This document shows positions 35,587 to 45,014 of a DNA stretch of 64,000 nucleotides, piece by piece. Origin of the DNA: Erythrobacter sanguineus. GTDB taxonomy: Bacteria; Pseudomonadota; Alphaproteobacteria; Sphingomonadales; Sphingomonadaceae. Within the stretch, counting starts at the first letter, position 1, and each line of letters starts with the position of its first letter. The stretch lies in NCBI RefSeq assembly GCF_900143235.1, contig NZ_FRDF01000016.1:33833-97832 (forward strand), given 5' to 3'. Made by a program: the position numbers and the translations under genes. The notes under the pieces are model-generated. The model saw only the letters and a list, made by a program, of their open reading frames with translations, did not search any database and had not been told where the DNA came from.

Positions 35587-35759
35587 TGCTGTTTGCAGCG
35601 GTGTTCGCTCTGATGGGGCCGGTCCTGGGCATCAAGACCGAATTTGCAAAGACAATGGTGGGCGTCATTGCCACCCTGCTGCTGGTACCCGCTTGGGGAA
35701 TTGCCCGGCCTTTTCCGATCGTGCGATGTGCCGCGGTGATTACAGAACAAGCTCGTTGA
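35577..35759 (+). CDS. Hypothetical 60-residue membrane peptide
   Basis: A 60-residue frame with two hydrophobic stretches (MLLMLFAAVFALMGPVLG and MVGVIATLLLVPAWG). No ribosome site is evident and no family is recognised. It could be a genuine small membrane protein or part of the decayed gene just upstream. Confidence 0.25.
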   Translation: MLLMLFAAVFALMGPVLGIKTEFAKTMVGVIATLLLVPAWGIARPFPIVRCAAVITEQAR

Positions 35760-36000
35760 GCTGACGCTTCGATAGTATCCTCATCACGATGTTCCCATGA
35801 AGAGAGCATCGCGATGCCCCGGTTTACGACAATACCCAGGCAGCCATGGCGCTATCAGGAACTGCGGGAGTCGCCAAACAGGCTGAACATGGCGGCACAT
35901 TTCTGGTCGCCATGACGCATGATTTCAGGTGGGCTGGAGGGTGGGCCAGATTTGCAGCCTTGACCCAAGACCTTGAAATACTGATATAAATTGAAGGAAT

Positions 36001-36087
36001 TGGTGCGGTCGAGAAGACTCGAACTTCCACGGCCTTTCGGCCACAACGACCTCAACGTTGCGCGTCTACCAGTTCCGCCACGACCGC
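36001..36087 (-). tRNA. tRNA-Leu (anticodon GAG)
   Basis: An 87-base class II tRNA read leftward. Acceptor GCGGTCG pairs with CGACCGC, the anticodon stem is CAACG/CGTTG around loop TTGAGGT (anticodon GAG), a long variable arm (GGCCGAAAGGCC) follows, and the T loop is TTCGAGT. The 3' CCA is encoded (36001-36003). It decodes CUC and CUU leucine codons. Confidence 0.96.
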
Positions 36088-36228
36088 ACTCGGGTATGTC
36101 GGGGCTGCCAAGCGCTTGCCCCGCGGTAGGAGCGCGCCACTAGCAAGGGGTTCGAACCCGCGCAAGCTCTTTGACGTATCGCCAGTTCGGGGCCAAGTGC
36201 GGGCTGCGCAAAAGCGCCTCCGCGGGCT

Positions 36229-37176
36229 TTACCGGGGTGCCCAGCCGAGGTCGGCAACCGCTGCGCCGGGGGGGATATTGGCGATTGCTTCGGTCACGCT
36301 GACACTTTCGCCCGGCGCCAGTTCGCGCTTGGCCGGCACCACCACCCAGTCACCAACCTTGCGTTCGCGCGCGTCGCTGAACACGACCATCAGGTTGGGC
36401 ACTGCCAGCGTCTCACGCGCGGTGTTGCTGATGGTGCCGCGCACCTGGAAGATCTTGTCGCCATTTTCCAGCGTTTCGCTGCGCTGTTCTTCACTCGGGA
36501 AATCAAGCTCCAGCCCGGGCTTGCCGACACCAAAGGCCGGGCGGCTGAACGGCGCCCAGTCGGGCACACCGAAGTAATTCACCGCAACCATGGTGCCGGC
36601 CGCCAGCAGGGCGAACAGGGCAGCGGCCATGGTCCACATCTTGAGCGTGTTGCGCCGCTGGGTGAAGGGCGCGCGGTAATCGAATTGCGAAACACCGCCT
36701 TGATCCTCGTCCTCATCGGCAAAGGGCGGTTCCTGCTCATATTCGCCCAGAGCAGCGTCTTCGGAAAGCGGCGGTCCGGGCGTTCGGGGCTGCTGACCAT
36801 CCGGCTCGTGCTGGGCAAGGCCGCGGCGCAGGGCGCGCACCGCAATGCTTGCGTCCCCATCCGCGCCGGATGCGGCTTGTTCTGCCTCATCGGTGCGCCA
36901 GTGGCTGACCGAAGGACCTTCAGCGCCCGCCGCCGCTGCTGGTTTTGCAGCGCGCGGCTGTTCGGGCGTGCTTGCCGGATCATCGGCGGGTACCGGAGCC
37001 GGAGCCGGCGTATCGGCTAAAGCTGCGGGTTGGGGCCGCGGCGGCAGGTCAAGCTCGGCCGGTTCCTGAAACCAGCTATGCTTGCACTTGGCACAGCGCA
37101 CGGTCCGGCCTTCGCTGCCAATGGCAGAATCCGGCACGGCATAGCGGGTACCGCAGGCAGGGCAGGCGATGATCAT
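36229..37176 (-). CDS. Zinc-ribbon (MJ0042-type) membrane protein with DUF3426-like C-terminus
   Basis: A 315-residue protein. The N-terminus is a zinc ribbon with CPACGTRY and CAKCKHSWF (residues 4-34), then ~120 acidic, Pro-rich residues, one membrane helix (AAALFALLAAGTMVAV, about residue 205-222) and a C-terminal extracytoplasmic beta-domain like DUF3426 (VRGTISNTARETLAVPNLMVVF...). The ATG at 37176 places the ribbon at the extreme N-terminus as in the family. It is divergent from ftsE. Role unknown. Confidence 0.82.
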   Translation of the reverse strand: MIIACPACGTRYAVPDSAIGSEGRTVRCAKCKHSWFQEPAELDLPPRPQPAALADTPAPAPVPADDPASTPEQPRAAKPAAAAGAEGPSVSHWRTDEAEQAASGADGDASIAVRALRRGLAQHEPDGQQPRTPGPPLSEDAALGEYEQEPPFADEDEDQGGVSQFDYRAPFTQRRNTLKMWTMAAALFALLAAGTMVAVNYFGVPDWAPFSRPAFGVGKPGLELDFPSEEQRSETLENGDKIFQVRGTISNTARETLAVPNLMVVFSDARERKVGDWVVVPAKRELAPGESVSVTEAIANIPPGAAVADLGWAPR

Positions 37177-37330
37177 TGCACCATCGGCAATAGTCCACAG
37201 GCCCGCACGCACAAGAGGCACCATGGCAATGCGAGCCGATTCGGCGCTTTTTTCCACATTGCGGGGCCACTATAGGGCTTGGGACCATGTACGACTTTCC
37301 CCGGCCCGGCGGCGCTGATAGGTGCGAGCG

Positions 37331-38074
37331 ATGAACGAACGCGGCGCCGAGATCGTGAAATTCGACAATGTCGGGCTGCGTTACGGCACCGACCCCGAAG
37401 TGCTGAGCAATCTCAGCTTCACGCTGTATCCGGGCAGCTTCTACTTTCTGACCGGGGCGAGCGGGGCGGGCAAGACCAGCCTGCTCAAACTGCTCTATCT
37501 CGCCCAACGGCCTTCGCGCGGGGCGATCCGGATGTTCGGGCAGGATCTGATGACGATGCCGCGCGAGCGCCTGCCGGACTTGCGGCGGCGGCTGGGGGTG
37601 GTGTTCCAGAACTTCCGGCTGGTGCCGCACCTTACCGCCTTCGACAATGTCGCGCTGCCCTTGCGGCTGGCCGGGGCGGACGAAGTGCGGGTGGTCAAGG
37701 CGGTGTCGGACATGCTCGAATGGGTCGGGCTTGGCCACCGCGCGCAGGCGATCCCGGCGACCCTTTCGGGCGGCGAACAGCAGCGCGTGGCGATAGCGCG
37801 GGCGGTGATCGCGCGGCCGCGGATGCTGATCGCCGACGAGCCGACCGGCAACGTCGATCCCGATATGGCCTTGAAGCTGCTGCGCCTGTTCGAAGCGCTC
37901 AACAACCGCGTCGGGACCACCGTGGTGGTGGCGACCCACGATGTCCATTTGCTCAAGAAGGTGCCGGATTCGCTGATCATGCGGTTGAACAAGGGGCAGT
38001 TGTCCGATCCCACCGGCGCGCTGCGCTATCCGCCGCGGCCCGCCGCCGCGCCGGTGCCGGGCAGCACCGGATGA
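37331..38074 (+). CDS. ftsE: Cell division ATP-binding protein FtsE
   Basis: A 247-residue ABC ATPase. Walker A GASGAGKT, Q-loop VVFQNFRLVPHLTAFDNV, signature LSGGEQQRVAIARA and Walker B MLIADEPTGNVDP are all intact. FtsE with FtsX links cytokinesis to periplasmic peptidoglycan hydrolases at the septum. ATG 37331 is chosen; a GTG three codons earlier is also open. ftsX starts inside its stop codon. Confidence 0.95.
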   Translation: MNERGAEIVKFDNVGLRYGTDPEVLSNLSFTLYPGSFYFLTGASGAGKTSLLKLLYLAQRPSRGAIRMFGQDLMTMPRERLPDLRRRLGVVFQNFRLVPHLTAFDNVALPLRLAGADEVRVVKAVSDMLEWVGLGHRAQAIPATLSGGEQQRVAIARAVIARPRMLIADEPTGNVDPDMALKLLRLFEALNNRVGTTVVVATHDVHLLKKVPDSLIMRLNKGQLSDPTGALRYPPRPAAAPVPGSTG

Positions 38075-39009
38075 ACGTGCCGCCGCTTCCCGATGCACTG
38101 GACGAAGTGCCCGCCAATGCCGCGCCAGCCCGCATGCCGCGCGCGGCGCGTCTGCTGCCGCGACCGCGGCTGGGCGGGCTGATCCCCTGGGTCATCGCGA
38201 TCCTGATCGGGCTGGTGGTGATCGCCGCCGCAGGGGGCCTTGCGCTGCGCAATCTTGCCGATAATGCCCGCGCGGATCTCGCCTCGGCGGTGACCGTGCA
38301 GGTGATCGAGCCGAACCCCGATCTGCGCGCGCAGCGCGGGCAAGCGGCGCTGGCTGTGCTGCAGGACATGGAACTGGTGCGCACGGTGCGGCTGGTGCCG
38401 GGCGAGGAACTGGCCGCGCTGCTTGAACCATGGCTCGGCGCGGCGGCGACCAGCGGCGACGTGCCGATCCCGGTGCTGGTCGATGTCGAGCTGGTTCGGC
38501 GGGCCTCCCCAGAGGAAGTCGCCACCATCCAGACCGCGCTGGCAGAGGCTGTGCCTGGTGCGCGGGTCGATGCGCAGGGCGACTGGCTGCGCCCGGTCTA
38601 CCGTGCGCTCGCCGCGCTGCAATGGCTTGCGCTGGGCCTGATCGCGCTGGTCGCATTGGCGACGGCGGCGGCGGTGTGGCTGGCTGCGCGCAATTCGCTC
38701 GCCCAGCATCGCGAAACGGTGGAGATCATTCACCTGCTGGGCGGGGCCGACCGGCAGATCACCCGCATTTTCCTGAGAACGGTGCTGCGCGAGGCGGCTT
38801 TCGGTGCGCTGATGGGCACCTTGCTCGGGCTTGGCGCGGTGTGGCTGCTGGGGCAGCAATTCGCCGCGCTCGACAGCGGGATGGCAGGCGGGGGCGGGCT
38901 GACCTTGGCGGACTGGATGGTGATCGCCGCGGTGCCGCTGGGCGGGGTGCTGCTGGCGCTGCTGACGGCGCGCATGACCATTGCGCTTGCCCTTCGCGAC
39001 ATGCTTTAG
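38071..39009 (+). CDS. ftsX: Cell division protein FtsX
   Basis: A 312-residue permease partner of FtsE with four membrane segments: one after the Pro-rich cytoplasmic start (about residues 43-62) and three in the C-terminal FtsX domain (about 185-207, 240-262, 280-302). The periplasmic loop (about 65-180) is the regulatory domain for amidase or EnvC-like activators. An ATGA overlap couples it to ftsE. Confidence 0.93.
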   Translation: MNVPPLPDALDEVPANAAPARMPRAARLLPRPRLGGLIPWVIAILIGLVVIAAAGGLALRNLADNARADLASAVTVQVIEPNPDLRAQRGQAALAVLQDMELVRTVRLVPGEELAALLEPWLGAAATSGDVPIPVLVDVELVRRASPEEVATIQTALAEAVPGARVDAQGDWLRPVYRALAALQWLALGLIALVALATAAAVWLAARNSLAQHRETVEIIHLLGGADRQITRIFLRTVLREAAFGALMGTLLGLGAVWLLGQQFAALDSGMAGGGGLTLADWMVIAAVPLGGVLLALLTARMTIALALRDML

Positions 39010-39018
39010 GCGCCGGCG

Positions 39019-39552
39019 ATGATCCGCCATATTCTCTCCGTGCTGTTCCTTGTCTGGGCAATCGGCTTCCTGTGGTTTGCGGTCGCGCTGCCGCGCCCTG
39101 CTGTCGAGACGGAGGCGACCGATGCCGTGATCGTGCCCACCGGCGGGGCCGGAAGGATCGCGCGCGGGCTTGCGGTGCTTGATCAGGGGCTGGCGACAAA
39201 AATGCTGGTCAGCGGGGTCGATCCCGAGGTCAGACCGGGCGAATTCGCGGCCGAGTTCGACGTTGCGCCCGGTCAGATGGACTGCTGCATCACGCTGGGC
39301 TTTGCCGCGGTCGATACCCGCTCCAACGCGGCCGAGACCGCCAAGTGGGTGGCGCAGAACGAGGTGCGATCCTTGCGGCTGGTGACAACCGACTGGCACA
39401 TGCGCCGCGCTGCGGGCGAGCTGAACCGGACCCTGCCCGATCATGTGAGGGTGATCCGCGATGCGGTGCCTTCCCAGCCCGATCTCGGCACGCTGTTTCT
39501 CGAATATCACAAGCTGCTCGCAAGCCGGGCGGCGGGACTGGCGAACCTTTGA
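39019..39552 (+). CDS. YdcF family protein
   Basis: A 177-residue DUF218/YdcF-type protein with an N-terminal membrane anchor (residues 4-22), a DAVIVPTGGAGRIARGL start of the domain near residue 35, and the conserved block ARSNAAETA-like 'DTRSNAAETAKWV' with 'LVTTDWHMRRA'. Such proteins (e.g. SanA, ElyC relatives) affect envelope integrity; the reaction is unknown. It overlaps the plsC-like gene by four bases. Confidence 0.85.
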   Translation: MIRHILSVLFLVWAIGFLWFAVALPRPAVETEATDAVIVPTGGAGRIARGLAVLDQGLATKMLVSGVDPEVRPGEFAAEFDVAPGQMDCCITLGFAAVDTRSNAAETAKWVAQNEVRSLRLVTTDWHMRRAAGELNRTLPDHVRVIRDAVPSQPDLGTLFLEYHKLLASRAAGLANL

Positions 39553-40241
39553 ACACCCTTGTCGCCGGCCTGCGTTCGCTCGCCTTCTATGTGCTGTTTT
39601 ATGGCGGCAGCGCGGTGCTGGTGCTGGCGTCTGTGGTGGCGGTGCTGGCGCGGCGTGGGTGGCTGCGTCCGCTGGTGGCGCGGTGGGGGCATTGGCACCT
39701 GTGGTGCACGCAAAACCTGCTCGGCATCAAGGTCGTGGTTGACGGCACGCTGCCGCAAGGCCCGGTGCTGGTCGCAATCAAGCACGAGAGCATGTTCGAG
39801 GCGATCGATACCCCGCGGTTGTTCACCTACCCGGCGGTGTTCGCCAAGCAGGAACTGTTCCGCATCCCCGGCTGGGGCCATTCGGCGCAGGTCTATGGCC
39901 TGATCCCGGTGGCCCGCGAGGAAGGCGCGCGGGCGCTGCGGGCGATGATCGCGAGCGCCAAACAGCGCGCCGCAGCGGGACGCCCGCTGGTGATCTTTCC
40001 CGAAGGCACGCGGGTGGAACACGGCGCACAGCCGCCCTTGCAGGCGGGGTTTGCGGGGCTTTACAAGCTGCTGGGCCTGCCCGTCGTGCCGATCGCGGTG
40101 GATAGCGGGCGGGCCTATCACCACATCATCAAACGCCCGGGGCAGATCACCTACAAGATCGGCGAGATCATCCCGGCGGGCCTCCCGCGTGATGAGGTCG
40201 AGGCGCGGGTGCACGCGGCGATCAATGCGCTGAACGGATAG
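39549..40241 (+). CDS. plsC: 1-acyl-sn-glycerol-3-phosphate acyltransferase
   Basis: A 230-residue membrane-anchored acyltransferase making phosphatidic acid. The NHxxxxD box appears as KHESMFEAID near residue 77, with downstream VFPEGTRV near 152 as the substrate-binding FPEGT motif. An N-terminal hydrophobic helix spans residues ~10-32. The start is a TTG at 39549 that overlaps the stop of the YdcF-like gene (TTGA), so translation is coupled; no ATG exists before the first helix. Note the box has Lys in place of Asn. Confidence 0.88.
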   Translation: MNTLVAGLRSLAFYVLFYGGSAVLVLASVVAVLARRGWLRPLVARWGHWHLWCTQNLLGIKVVVDGTLPQGPVLVAIKHESMFEAIDTPRLFTYPAVFAKQELFRIPGWGHSAQVYGLIPVAREEGARALRAMIASAKQRAAAGRPLVIFPEGTRVEHGAQPPLQAGFAGLYKLLGLPVVPIAVDSGRAYHHIIKRPGQITYKIGEIIPAGLPRDEVEARVHAAINALNG

Positions 40242-40662
40242 GCTCACACCGCGCTATGTCCGCTGTTGGACGATGCGGCCTGTGGCGCTTATGTCCGGGA
40301 TTGGGTGGTTTGCTGCCCTTTTCGTCATCCCAGCGAAAGCTGGGATGACGGTTAAGTCCGTTCCGGGGTCGTTTGCTGAACGGCAGCTTTTTTCTGGTGC
40401 CCCTGAAAAGCGGACCTCCTCTCGCGAGCCATAATGGGCCGCGCCTTGGCCTCCCCTGTCCGATTCTTTTCCGGTCATCGCAGGCCCGCTTTCCTACTTG
40501 GGCCTGACCTGTCAGCTTCGCCCGCATGATCTGCCCGCTAGCCCCCTTTCCCGCCGCGCAAAGCTGCCCTCTGGCGGCCTTCGCGGGGCAGGCGGTTTTT
40601 GCGCTTCTGGACAGTGTCTCATGTGTCTCCAACAAGCGCGGCAGAATGAGGCATGAGGGGCG
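40242..40662. other. Intergenic region between convergent plsC and tyrA
   Basis: About 420 bases. It contains a perfect 12-bp hairpin (described separately) and no gene I can support. The rest has no recognisable signal. Confidence 0.4.
40323..40350. repeat. 12-bp-stem palindrome with GAAA loop
   Basis: CGTCATCCCAGC, GAAA, GCTGGGATGACG: a perfect 12-bp stem with a stable GNRA tetraloop between convergent genes. This sequence type is a common dispersed intergenic palindrome in alphaproteobacteria. It probably also ends transcription. Confidence 0.8.
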
Positions 40663-41571
40663 TCAGGCGCCGTGTTCGCGCCCGAAATCGGGCCGCTCGT
40701 CGTCCTGCCCCTGTTCGATCACCTGCCGCCGGATCGCGCGGGTGCGGGTGAACAGATCGAACAAGGTATCGCCGTCGCCCGACCGGATTGCGCGTTGCAG
40801 GGCGGTGAGGTCTTCGGAAAAGCGCCCGAGCATCTCCAGCACCGCGCCACGATTGGTCAGGAACACGTCGCGCCACATGACCGGATCGGATGCGGCAATG
40901 CGGGTGAAATCGCGGAAACCCCCGGCGGAATACTTGATGACCTCGCTTTGGGTCACGTCCTCCAGATCGCTGGCCGTGCCGACGATGGTATAGGCGATAA
41001 GGTGCGGGATATGGCTGGTGACGGCGAGAACCAGATCGTGGTGGGCGGCGTCCATCAGTTCGACCTTGGAGCCGAGAGCGGTCCAGAAATCGCTCAATGC
41101 CGCCAGTGCTGCCGGGTCGCAGCCTTCGGGCGGGGTGATGATGCACCAGCGGCCCGCAAACAGGGTTGCGAAGCCCGCTTCCGGGCCGCTCTGCTCGGTG
41201 CCGGCGACCGGGTGGGCAGGGATGATGCAGGCGCCCGGCAGCGCGGCGGCCAGCGCTTCGGCCACGGCGGCCTTGGACGATCCGACATCGCTGACGATGG
41301 CGTGCGCAGGCAGGGCCGGGGCAAGGTCGCTCGCCGCCGCGCCCATCGCGCCCACGGGGACGCACAGGATGACGAGGTCGGCTTCGGCCACGGCACCGGC
41401 GGCGGTTTCGCACACCTGATCGACCAGCCCGCGCTCTGCGGCTGTGGCGCGCACCTGCGGGTTGCGGTCGTGGCCGGTGGTGGTGATGCCAAGCCCGCGC
41501 GCCTTGACCGCCAGCCCGATCGATCCGCCCAGCAGGCCAAGACCGATGATGGCGACGCGCCTGATCGTCAT
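40663..41571 (-). CDS. Prephenate/arogenate dehydrogenase
   Basis: A 302-residue TyrA-family enzyme for tyrosine synthesis. The N-terminal Rossmann motif [10 protein letters not shown] (near residue 11) is intact, and [10 protein letters not shown] near 128 carries the catalytic His region. Whether it uses prephenate or arogenate cannot be settled by eye. No ACT domain is fused. The ATG at 41571 overlaps the stop of hisC (ATGA), a pairing in which the aminotransferase can serve aromatic amino acid synthesis as well as histidine. Confidence 0.9.
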   Translation of the reverse strand: MTIRRVAIIGLGLLGGSIGLAVKARGLGITTTGHDRNPQVRATAAERGLVDQVCETAAGAVAEADLVILCVPVGAMGAAASDLAPALPAHAIVSDVGSSKAAVAEALAAALPGACIIPAHPVAGTEQSGPEAGFATLFAGRWCIITPPEGCDPAALAALSDFWTALGSKVELMDAAHHDLVLAVTSHIPHLIAYTIVGTASDLEDVTQSEVIKYSAGGFRDFTRIAASDPVMWRDVFLTNRGAVLEMLGRFSEDLTALQRAIRSGDGDTLFDLFTRTRAIRRQVIEQGQDDERPDFGREHGA

Positions 41572-42674
41572 GCGGGTTCTCCGCAAAGGCTGCGAAGGCA
41601 GGCGATCACGCGGGTCATGTCGTCGGTCTTGCCGATGGTGATGCGCAAGGCATCGGGCAGGCCCTGACCCGGCAGATGGCGCACAGCATAGCCCCCCTCG
41701 GCCAGTGCATCGAGCGCTTGCGCGGCGGTGACCGCGCCATTGAAATGCACCAGCAGGAAGTTGGCTTCGCCGGGGGTGATCGACAGCCCGTGGTTGTTCA
41801 GCATCCCGATGGCTTCGGCCAGACGCGCGCGTTGTTTTGCATTATGGTCACGGCTGGCGGCAACAAAATCCTGATCGCCCAGCGCTGCCAGCGCCGCCAG
41901 CTGCCCCCCGGTGGTGACGTTGAACGGGCCGCGGATGCGGCCCAGCACATCGATCAGGCCGGGCGCGCCCGTGGCCCAGCCGATCCGTTCGGCGGCAAGC
42001 CCATAGATCTTCGAGAAGGTGCGCGTCACCAGCACGTTGCCATGGCGCGCGGCGAGATCGAAAGCGGCGGTTTGCAGCGCCGGATCGACATATTCGCCAT
42101 ATGCCTCGTCAACCACCAGCAGCACGTCGCCAGGCAGCCCTGCGTGCAGGCGCGCGACTTCGGCCGGGGGCAGAAAGGTGCCGGTCGGGTTGTTGGGGTT
42201 GGCAAGGAAGACAACGCGGGTGCGTTCGGTCACCGCAGCCAGCAGCGCATCCACATCCGCGGTGAGATCGCGGTCGGGCGCCTCCACCGGGATTGCCCCG
42301 CAGCGCCGTGCGGCGATATCATAAACCGCAAAGGAAAAGCGGCTGAACAGCACTTCATCCTGCGGCCCGGCAAAGCCTTGCGCGGCGAGGTTGAGCAATT
42401 CGTCCGACCCTGTCCCGCAGACGATCCGTTCCGGATCGAGGCCATGCACCTGCGCGATCCTGTCCCGCAAGGCGCGCGAATCCGGATCGGGATAGCTTGC
42501 CGCTTCGGCGCGCGCCTCGGCCAGCGCGGTCAGAGCCGCCGGGCTGGTGCCAAGCGGGTTCTCGTTGGCCGACAACTTGATCAACGGCTTGCCGGCAGCC
42601 GATCTGGACTTGCCGGGCTGGTAGGCATGGATGCCGAGGATCCACGGCTTGGGTTGGGGCGATGTGGCTGTCAT
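41568..42674 (-). CDS. hisC: Histidinol-phosphate / aromatic aminotransferase
   Basis: A 368-residue class I/II PLP aminotransferase of the HisC group. Landmarks: [14 protein letters not shown] near residue 33, [10 protein letters not shown] near 197 and the PLP lysine in [18 protein letters not shown] near 226. It transaminates histidinol phosphate and, in this tyrA-linked context, probably prephenate or phenylpyruvate-type substrates. It is divergent from metX; the gap between them is largely an inverted-repeat element. Confidence 0.92.
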   Translation of the reverse strand: MTATSPQPKPWILGIHAYQPGKSRSAAGKPLIKLSANENPLGTSPAALTALAEARAEAASYPDPDSRALRDRIAQVHGLDPERIVCGTGSDELLNLAAQGFAGPQDEVLFSRFSFAVYDIAARRCGAIPVEAPDRDLTADVDALLAAVTERTRVVFLANPNNPTGTFLPPAEVARLHAGLPGDVLLVVDEAYGEYVDPALQTAAFDLAARHGNVLVTRTFSKIYGLAAERIGWATGAPGLIDVLGRIRGPFNVTTGGQLAALAALGDQDFVAASRDHNAKQRARLAEAIGMLNNHGLSITPGEANFLLVHFNGAVTAAQALDALAEGGYAVRHLPGQGLPDALRITIGKTDDMTRVIACLRSLCGEPA

Positions 42675-42705
42675 GTTGGTCTGGGCGGCTTGAACAAAAG
42701 ACGGA

Positions 42706-42779
42706 GCTTCGACAAGCTCAGCACGAACGGATTATCGAAAAAAATCCCCCTAACCGTTCACCCCACGCTTGTCGAAGGG
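42706..42779. repeat. Imperfect inverted-repeat element between hisC and metX
   Basis: The left arm (42706-42730, GCTTCGACAAGCTCAGCACG then AACGG) and right arm (42754-42779, CCGTTC...GCTTGTCGAAGG) pair imperfectly around a 23-base AT-richer centre. The outer 11 bases and inner 6 bases match exactly. This motif is a known type of dispersed intergenic repeat in sphingomonads. It fills most of a divergent promoter region. Confidence 0.7.
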
Positions 42780-42807
42780 CTGTTTTTCCGCTTTGCGCAT
42801 TCTGGCA

Positions 42808-43923
42808 ATGGCACCTGCTGGCTCCTCACCGGTCTATCATCTCCCTCATCCCCTGCCGCTCGACAGCGGTCAGGCGCTGGAGGGCGCGCAGATTGCCTAC
42901 GAGACTTACGGCACGCTTGCCGAGGACGCGTCGAATGCGGTGCTGGTGTGCCATGCGCTGACCGGCGACCAGTATCTGGCCAGTCCGCACCCGATCACCG
43001 GCAAGCCGGGCTGGTGGGAACGGATGGTCGGGCCGGGCAAGCCGATCGACACCGACCGCCATTTCGTGATCTGCGCCAATGTCATTGGTTCTTGCATGGG
43101 ATCGAGCGGCCCGGCCAGCCTCGGCCCCGATGGCCAGCCTTACGCCATGCGCTTCCCCGTCATCACCATCCGCGACATGGTGCGCGGATTGGTGGCATTG
43201 CTCGATGGGCTCGGGATCGAGCGGCTCCACGCCGTGGTTGGCGGATCGATGGGCGGGATGCAGGCGTTGAGCCTCGCCGCCAACTGGCCGGAGCGCGCCG
43301 CGCGGGTGCTGGTGATTGCGTCCACCGCGCGCCATTCGGCGCAGAACATCGCCTTCCACGAAGTCGGACGGCAGGCGATCATGGCCGATCCGGCGTGGGC
43401 GGCAGGCGATTACTACGCGGGCGACGCGCGGCCCGACAACGGCCTCGCCGTGGCGCGGATGGCGGCGCATATCACCTATCTTTCCGAAGCGGGCCTCACC
43501 GAGAAATTCGGGCGGCGCTTGCAGGATCGTGAGGCCAAGGGTTTTGGCTTCGATGCGGATTTTCAGGTGGAAAGCTACCTGCGCTATCAGGGCAGCGGGT
43601 TCACCCGGCGGTTCGATGCGAACTCGTACCTCTACATCACCCGCGCGATGGATTATTTCGACCTTGCTGAAGAATTCGGAACCGAGGAACACGGCGGCAA
43701 GCTTGCCAATGCCTTTGCGGGCACCGAGGCGCGGTTCTGCATTGTCAGTTTCGATACCGACTGGCTCTACCCGACCTCGGAAAGCCGTCACGTGGTTCAC
43801 GCCCTCAACGCAGCCGGTGCGAAGGTCAGCTTCGTCGAGCTTTCCGCGCCGCATGGGCATGACAGTTTTCTGCTGGAGCATGACCAGCTTGACCGTGTGG
43901 TGAAGGGGTTTGTCGAACAATGA
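42808..43923 (+). CDS. metX: Homoserine O-acetyltransferase MetX
   Basis: A 371-residue alpha/beta-hydrolase-fold acyltransferase that activates homoserine for methionine synthesis. The nucleophile is in [10 protein letters not shown] near residue 144, the catalytic Asp in FDTDWLYP and His in PHGHDSF near the C-terminus. The ATG at 42808 lies just before the conserved start; a TTG at 42769 is inside the upstream repeat and less likely. Acetyl versus succinyl specificity cannot be read with certainty. It overlaps metW (ATGA). Confidence 0.93.
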   Translation: MAPAGSSPVYHLPHPLPLDSGQALEGAQIAYETYGTLAEDASNAVLVCHALTGDQYLASPHPITGKPGWWERMVGPGKPIDTDRHFVICANVIGSCMGSSGPASLGPDGQPYAMRFPVITIRDMVRGLVALLDGLGIERLHAVVGGSMGGMQALSLAANWPERAARVLVIASTARHSAQNIAFHEVGRQAIMADPAWAAGDYYAGDARPDNGLAVARMAAHITYLSEAGLTEKFGRRLQDREAKGFGFDADFQVESYLRYQGSGFTRRFDANSYLYITRAMDYFDLAEEFGTEEHGGKLANAFAGTEARFCIVSFDTDWLYPTSESRHVVHALNAAGAKVSFVELSAPHGHDSFLLEHDQLDRVVKGFVEQ

Positions 43924-44507
43924 CCCTGCGCCCCGACCTCGCCGCGATTGCTGCGCATGTCGCGCCGGGCAGCCGAGTGCTCGATATCGGCTGCGGCGAC
44001 GGCGCGTTGATGGCGGAACTGGAAAGCGCCAGCGGCTGCGATGCGCGCGGTATGGAGCTGGATGGCGCGCTGGTCGAACGCTGCGTGTCGCGCGGGCTCA
44101 GCGTGGTGCAGGGCGATGCCAATGTCGATCTTGCCAATTATCCCGACAAGGCGTTCGACTACGCGATCCTCAGCCAGACGCTGCAAACCGCCACCCGGCC
44201 CGACCTGATCCTCGACGAATTGCTGCGCGTCGGGCGGCGGGCCTTCGTCTCGTTTCCCAATTTCGCTCACTGGCGCACCCGCGCCGCGCTGATGTTCGGC
44301 GGGCGGATGCCGGTGACGCGCGCCCTGCCGGTAAGCTGGTATGAAACCCAGAACATCCACCACGTCACGGTGGATGATTTCCGCGAACTGGCCAAGGCCA
44401 AGGGCGCGGTGATCGAGCAAGCGTGGTTCTTTGCCAATGAAAGCGGAATCGGCGCGTCAGGTGCCAACTGGCGCGCCGAATTCGCAGTGTTCGAGTTAAG
44501 CCGTTAA
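43920..44507 (+). CDS. metW: Methionine biosynthesis protein MetW
   Basis: A 195-residue class I methyltransferase-like protein; the SAM-type motif [15 protein letters not shown] is near residue 19 and the MetW block [36 protein letters not shown] near 82-118. MetW works with MetX in homoserine acylation in proteobacteria. It is translationally coupled to metX, and its stop lies two bases from that of the convergent VOC gene. Confidence 0.94.
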   Translation: MTLRPDLAAIAAHVAPGSRVLDIGCGDGALMAELESASGCDARGMELDGALVERCVSRGLSVVQGDANVDLANYPDKAFDYAILSQTLQTATRPDLILDELLRVGRRAFVSFPNFAHWRTRAALMFGGRMPVTRALPVSWYETQNIHHVTVDDFRELAKAKGAVIEQAWFFANESGIGASGANWRAEFAVFELSR

Positions 44508-44509
44508 CC

Positions 44510-44902
44510 TCAGCCTGCGCGGTGCAGCATGCACAGCTTGTGTCCATCGGGATCAAGCACATAAGCAAGGTTGAGCGTGCCCATCGCGCCCGAGCGCGGG
44601 CCCGGCGGGTCTTCGATCGAGGTGCCGCCTGCGGCAACCGCAGCATCGTGGAACGCCTGCACCTGTTCCAGACTGTCGCAGGCAAACCCAATGGTCGATC
44701 CGTTGGCGACCGTTGCCGGCTGGTCGTTGATCGGCTCGCTGATCGCGAAAATCCCGCCGCCGTGGAAATAGAACGCGCGCTTGTGACCGGTGGCGGCTTC
44801 ATTGATCATCGCCGGGCTTGCGCCGAGCGTTGCCAGCACCGCATCATAGAACGCCTTGGCGCGGTCTATGTCGTTGGTGCCGATCATTACGTGACTGAAC
44901 AT
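44510..44902 (-). CDS. VOC family protein
   Basis: A 130-residue glyoxalase/bleomycin-resistance-fold protein (MFSHVMIGTNDIDRAKAFYDAVL; YVLDPDGHKLCMLHRA at the end). Metal-ligand positions (His near 4, Glu or similar at the end) are only partly kept. Substrate unknown. Confidence 0.88.
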   Translation of the reverse strand: MFSHVMIGTNDIDRAKAFYDAVLATLGASPAMINEAATGHKRAFYFHGGGIFAISEPINDQPATVANGSTIGFACDSLEQVQAFHDAAVAAGGTSIEDPPGPRSGAMGTLNLAYVLDPDGHKLCMLHRAG

Positions 44903-45014
44903 TATGCAGGGTCTCCTCTCATAAGACAGGCCCGCGGATTAGGACGGATTATCCGGCGCGGCAATCTTCATTTCCGGTAGCCACAGGTTCATCGCGCGGT
45001 GCATAGGAAGAGGC

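Noticed and set aside
35765..36000. Open frame with MALSGTAGVAKQAEHGG... before tRNA-Leu.
   Set aside because: No ribosome site, no family resemblance and no upstream start; treated as non-coding.
37279..38070. Upstream extension of the FtsX frame through ftsE.
   Set aside because: The extension is an out-of-frame shadow of ftsE; the ATG at 38071 overlaps the ftsE stop and matches the FtsX family start.
42675..42807. Possible SAM-II riboswitch before metX.
   Set aside because: The region is filled by an inverted-repeat element and lacks the conserved SAM-II bases and pseudoknot arms.
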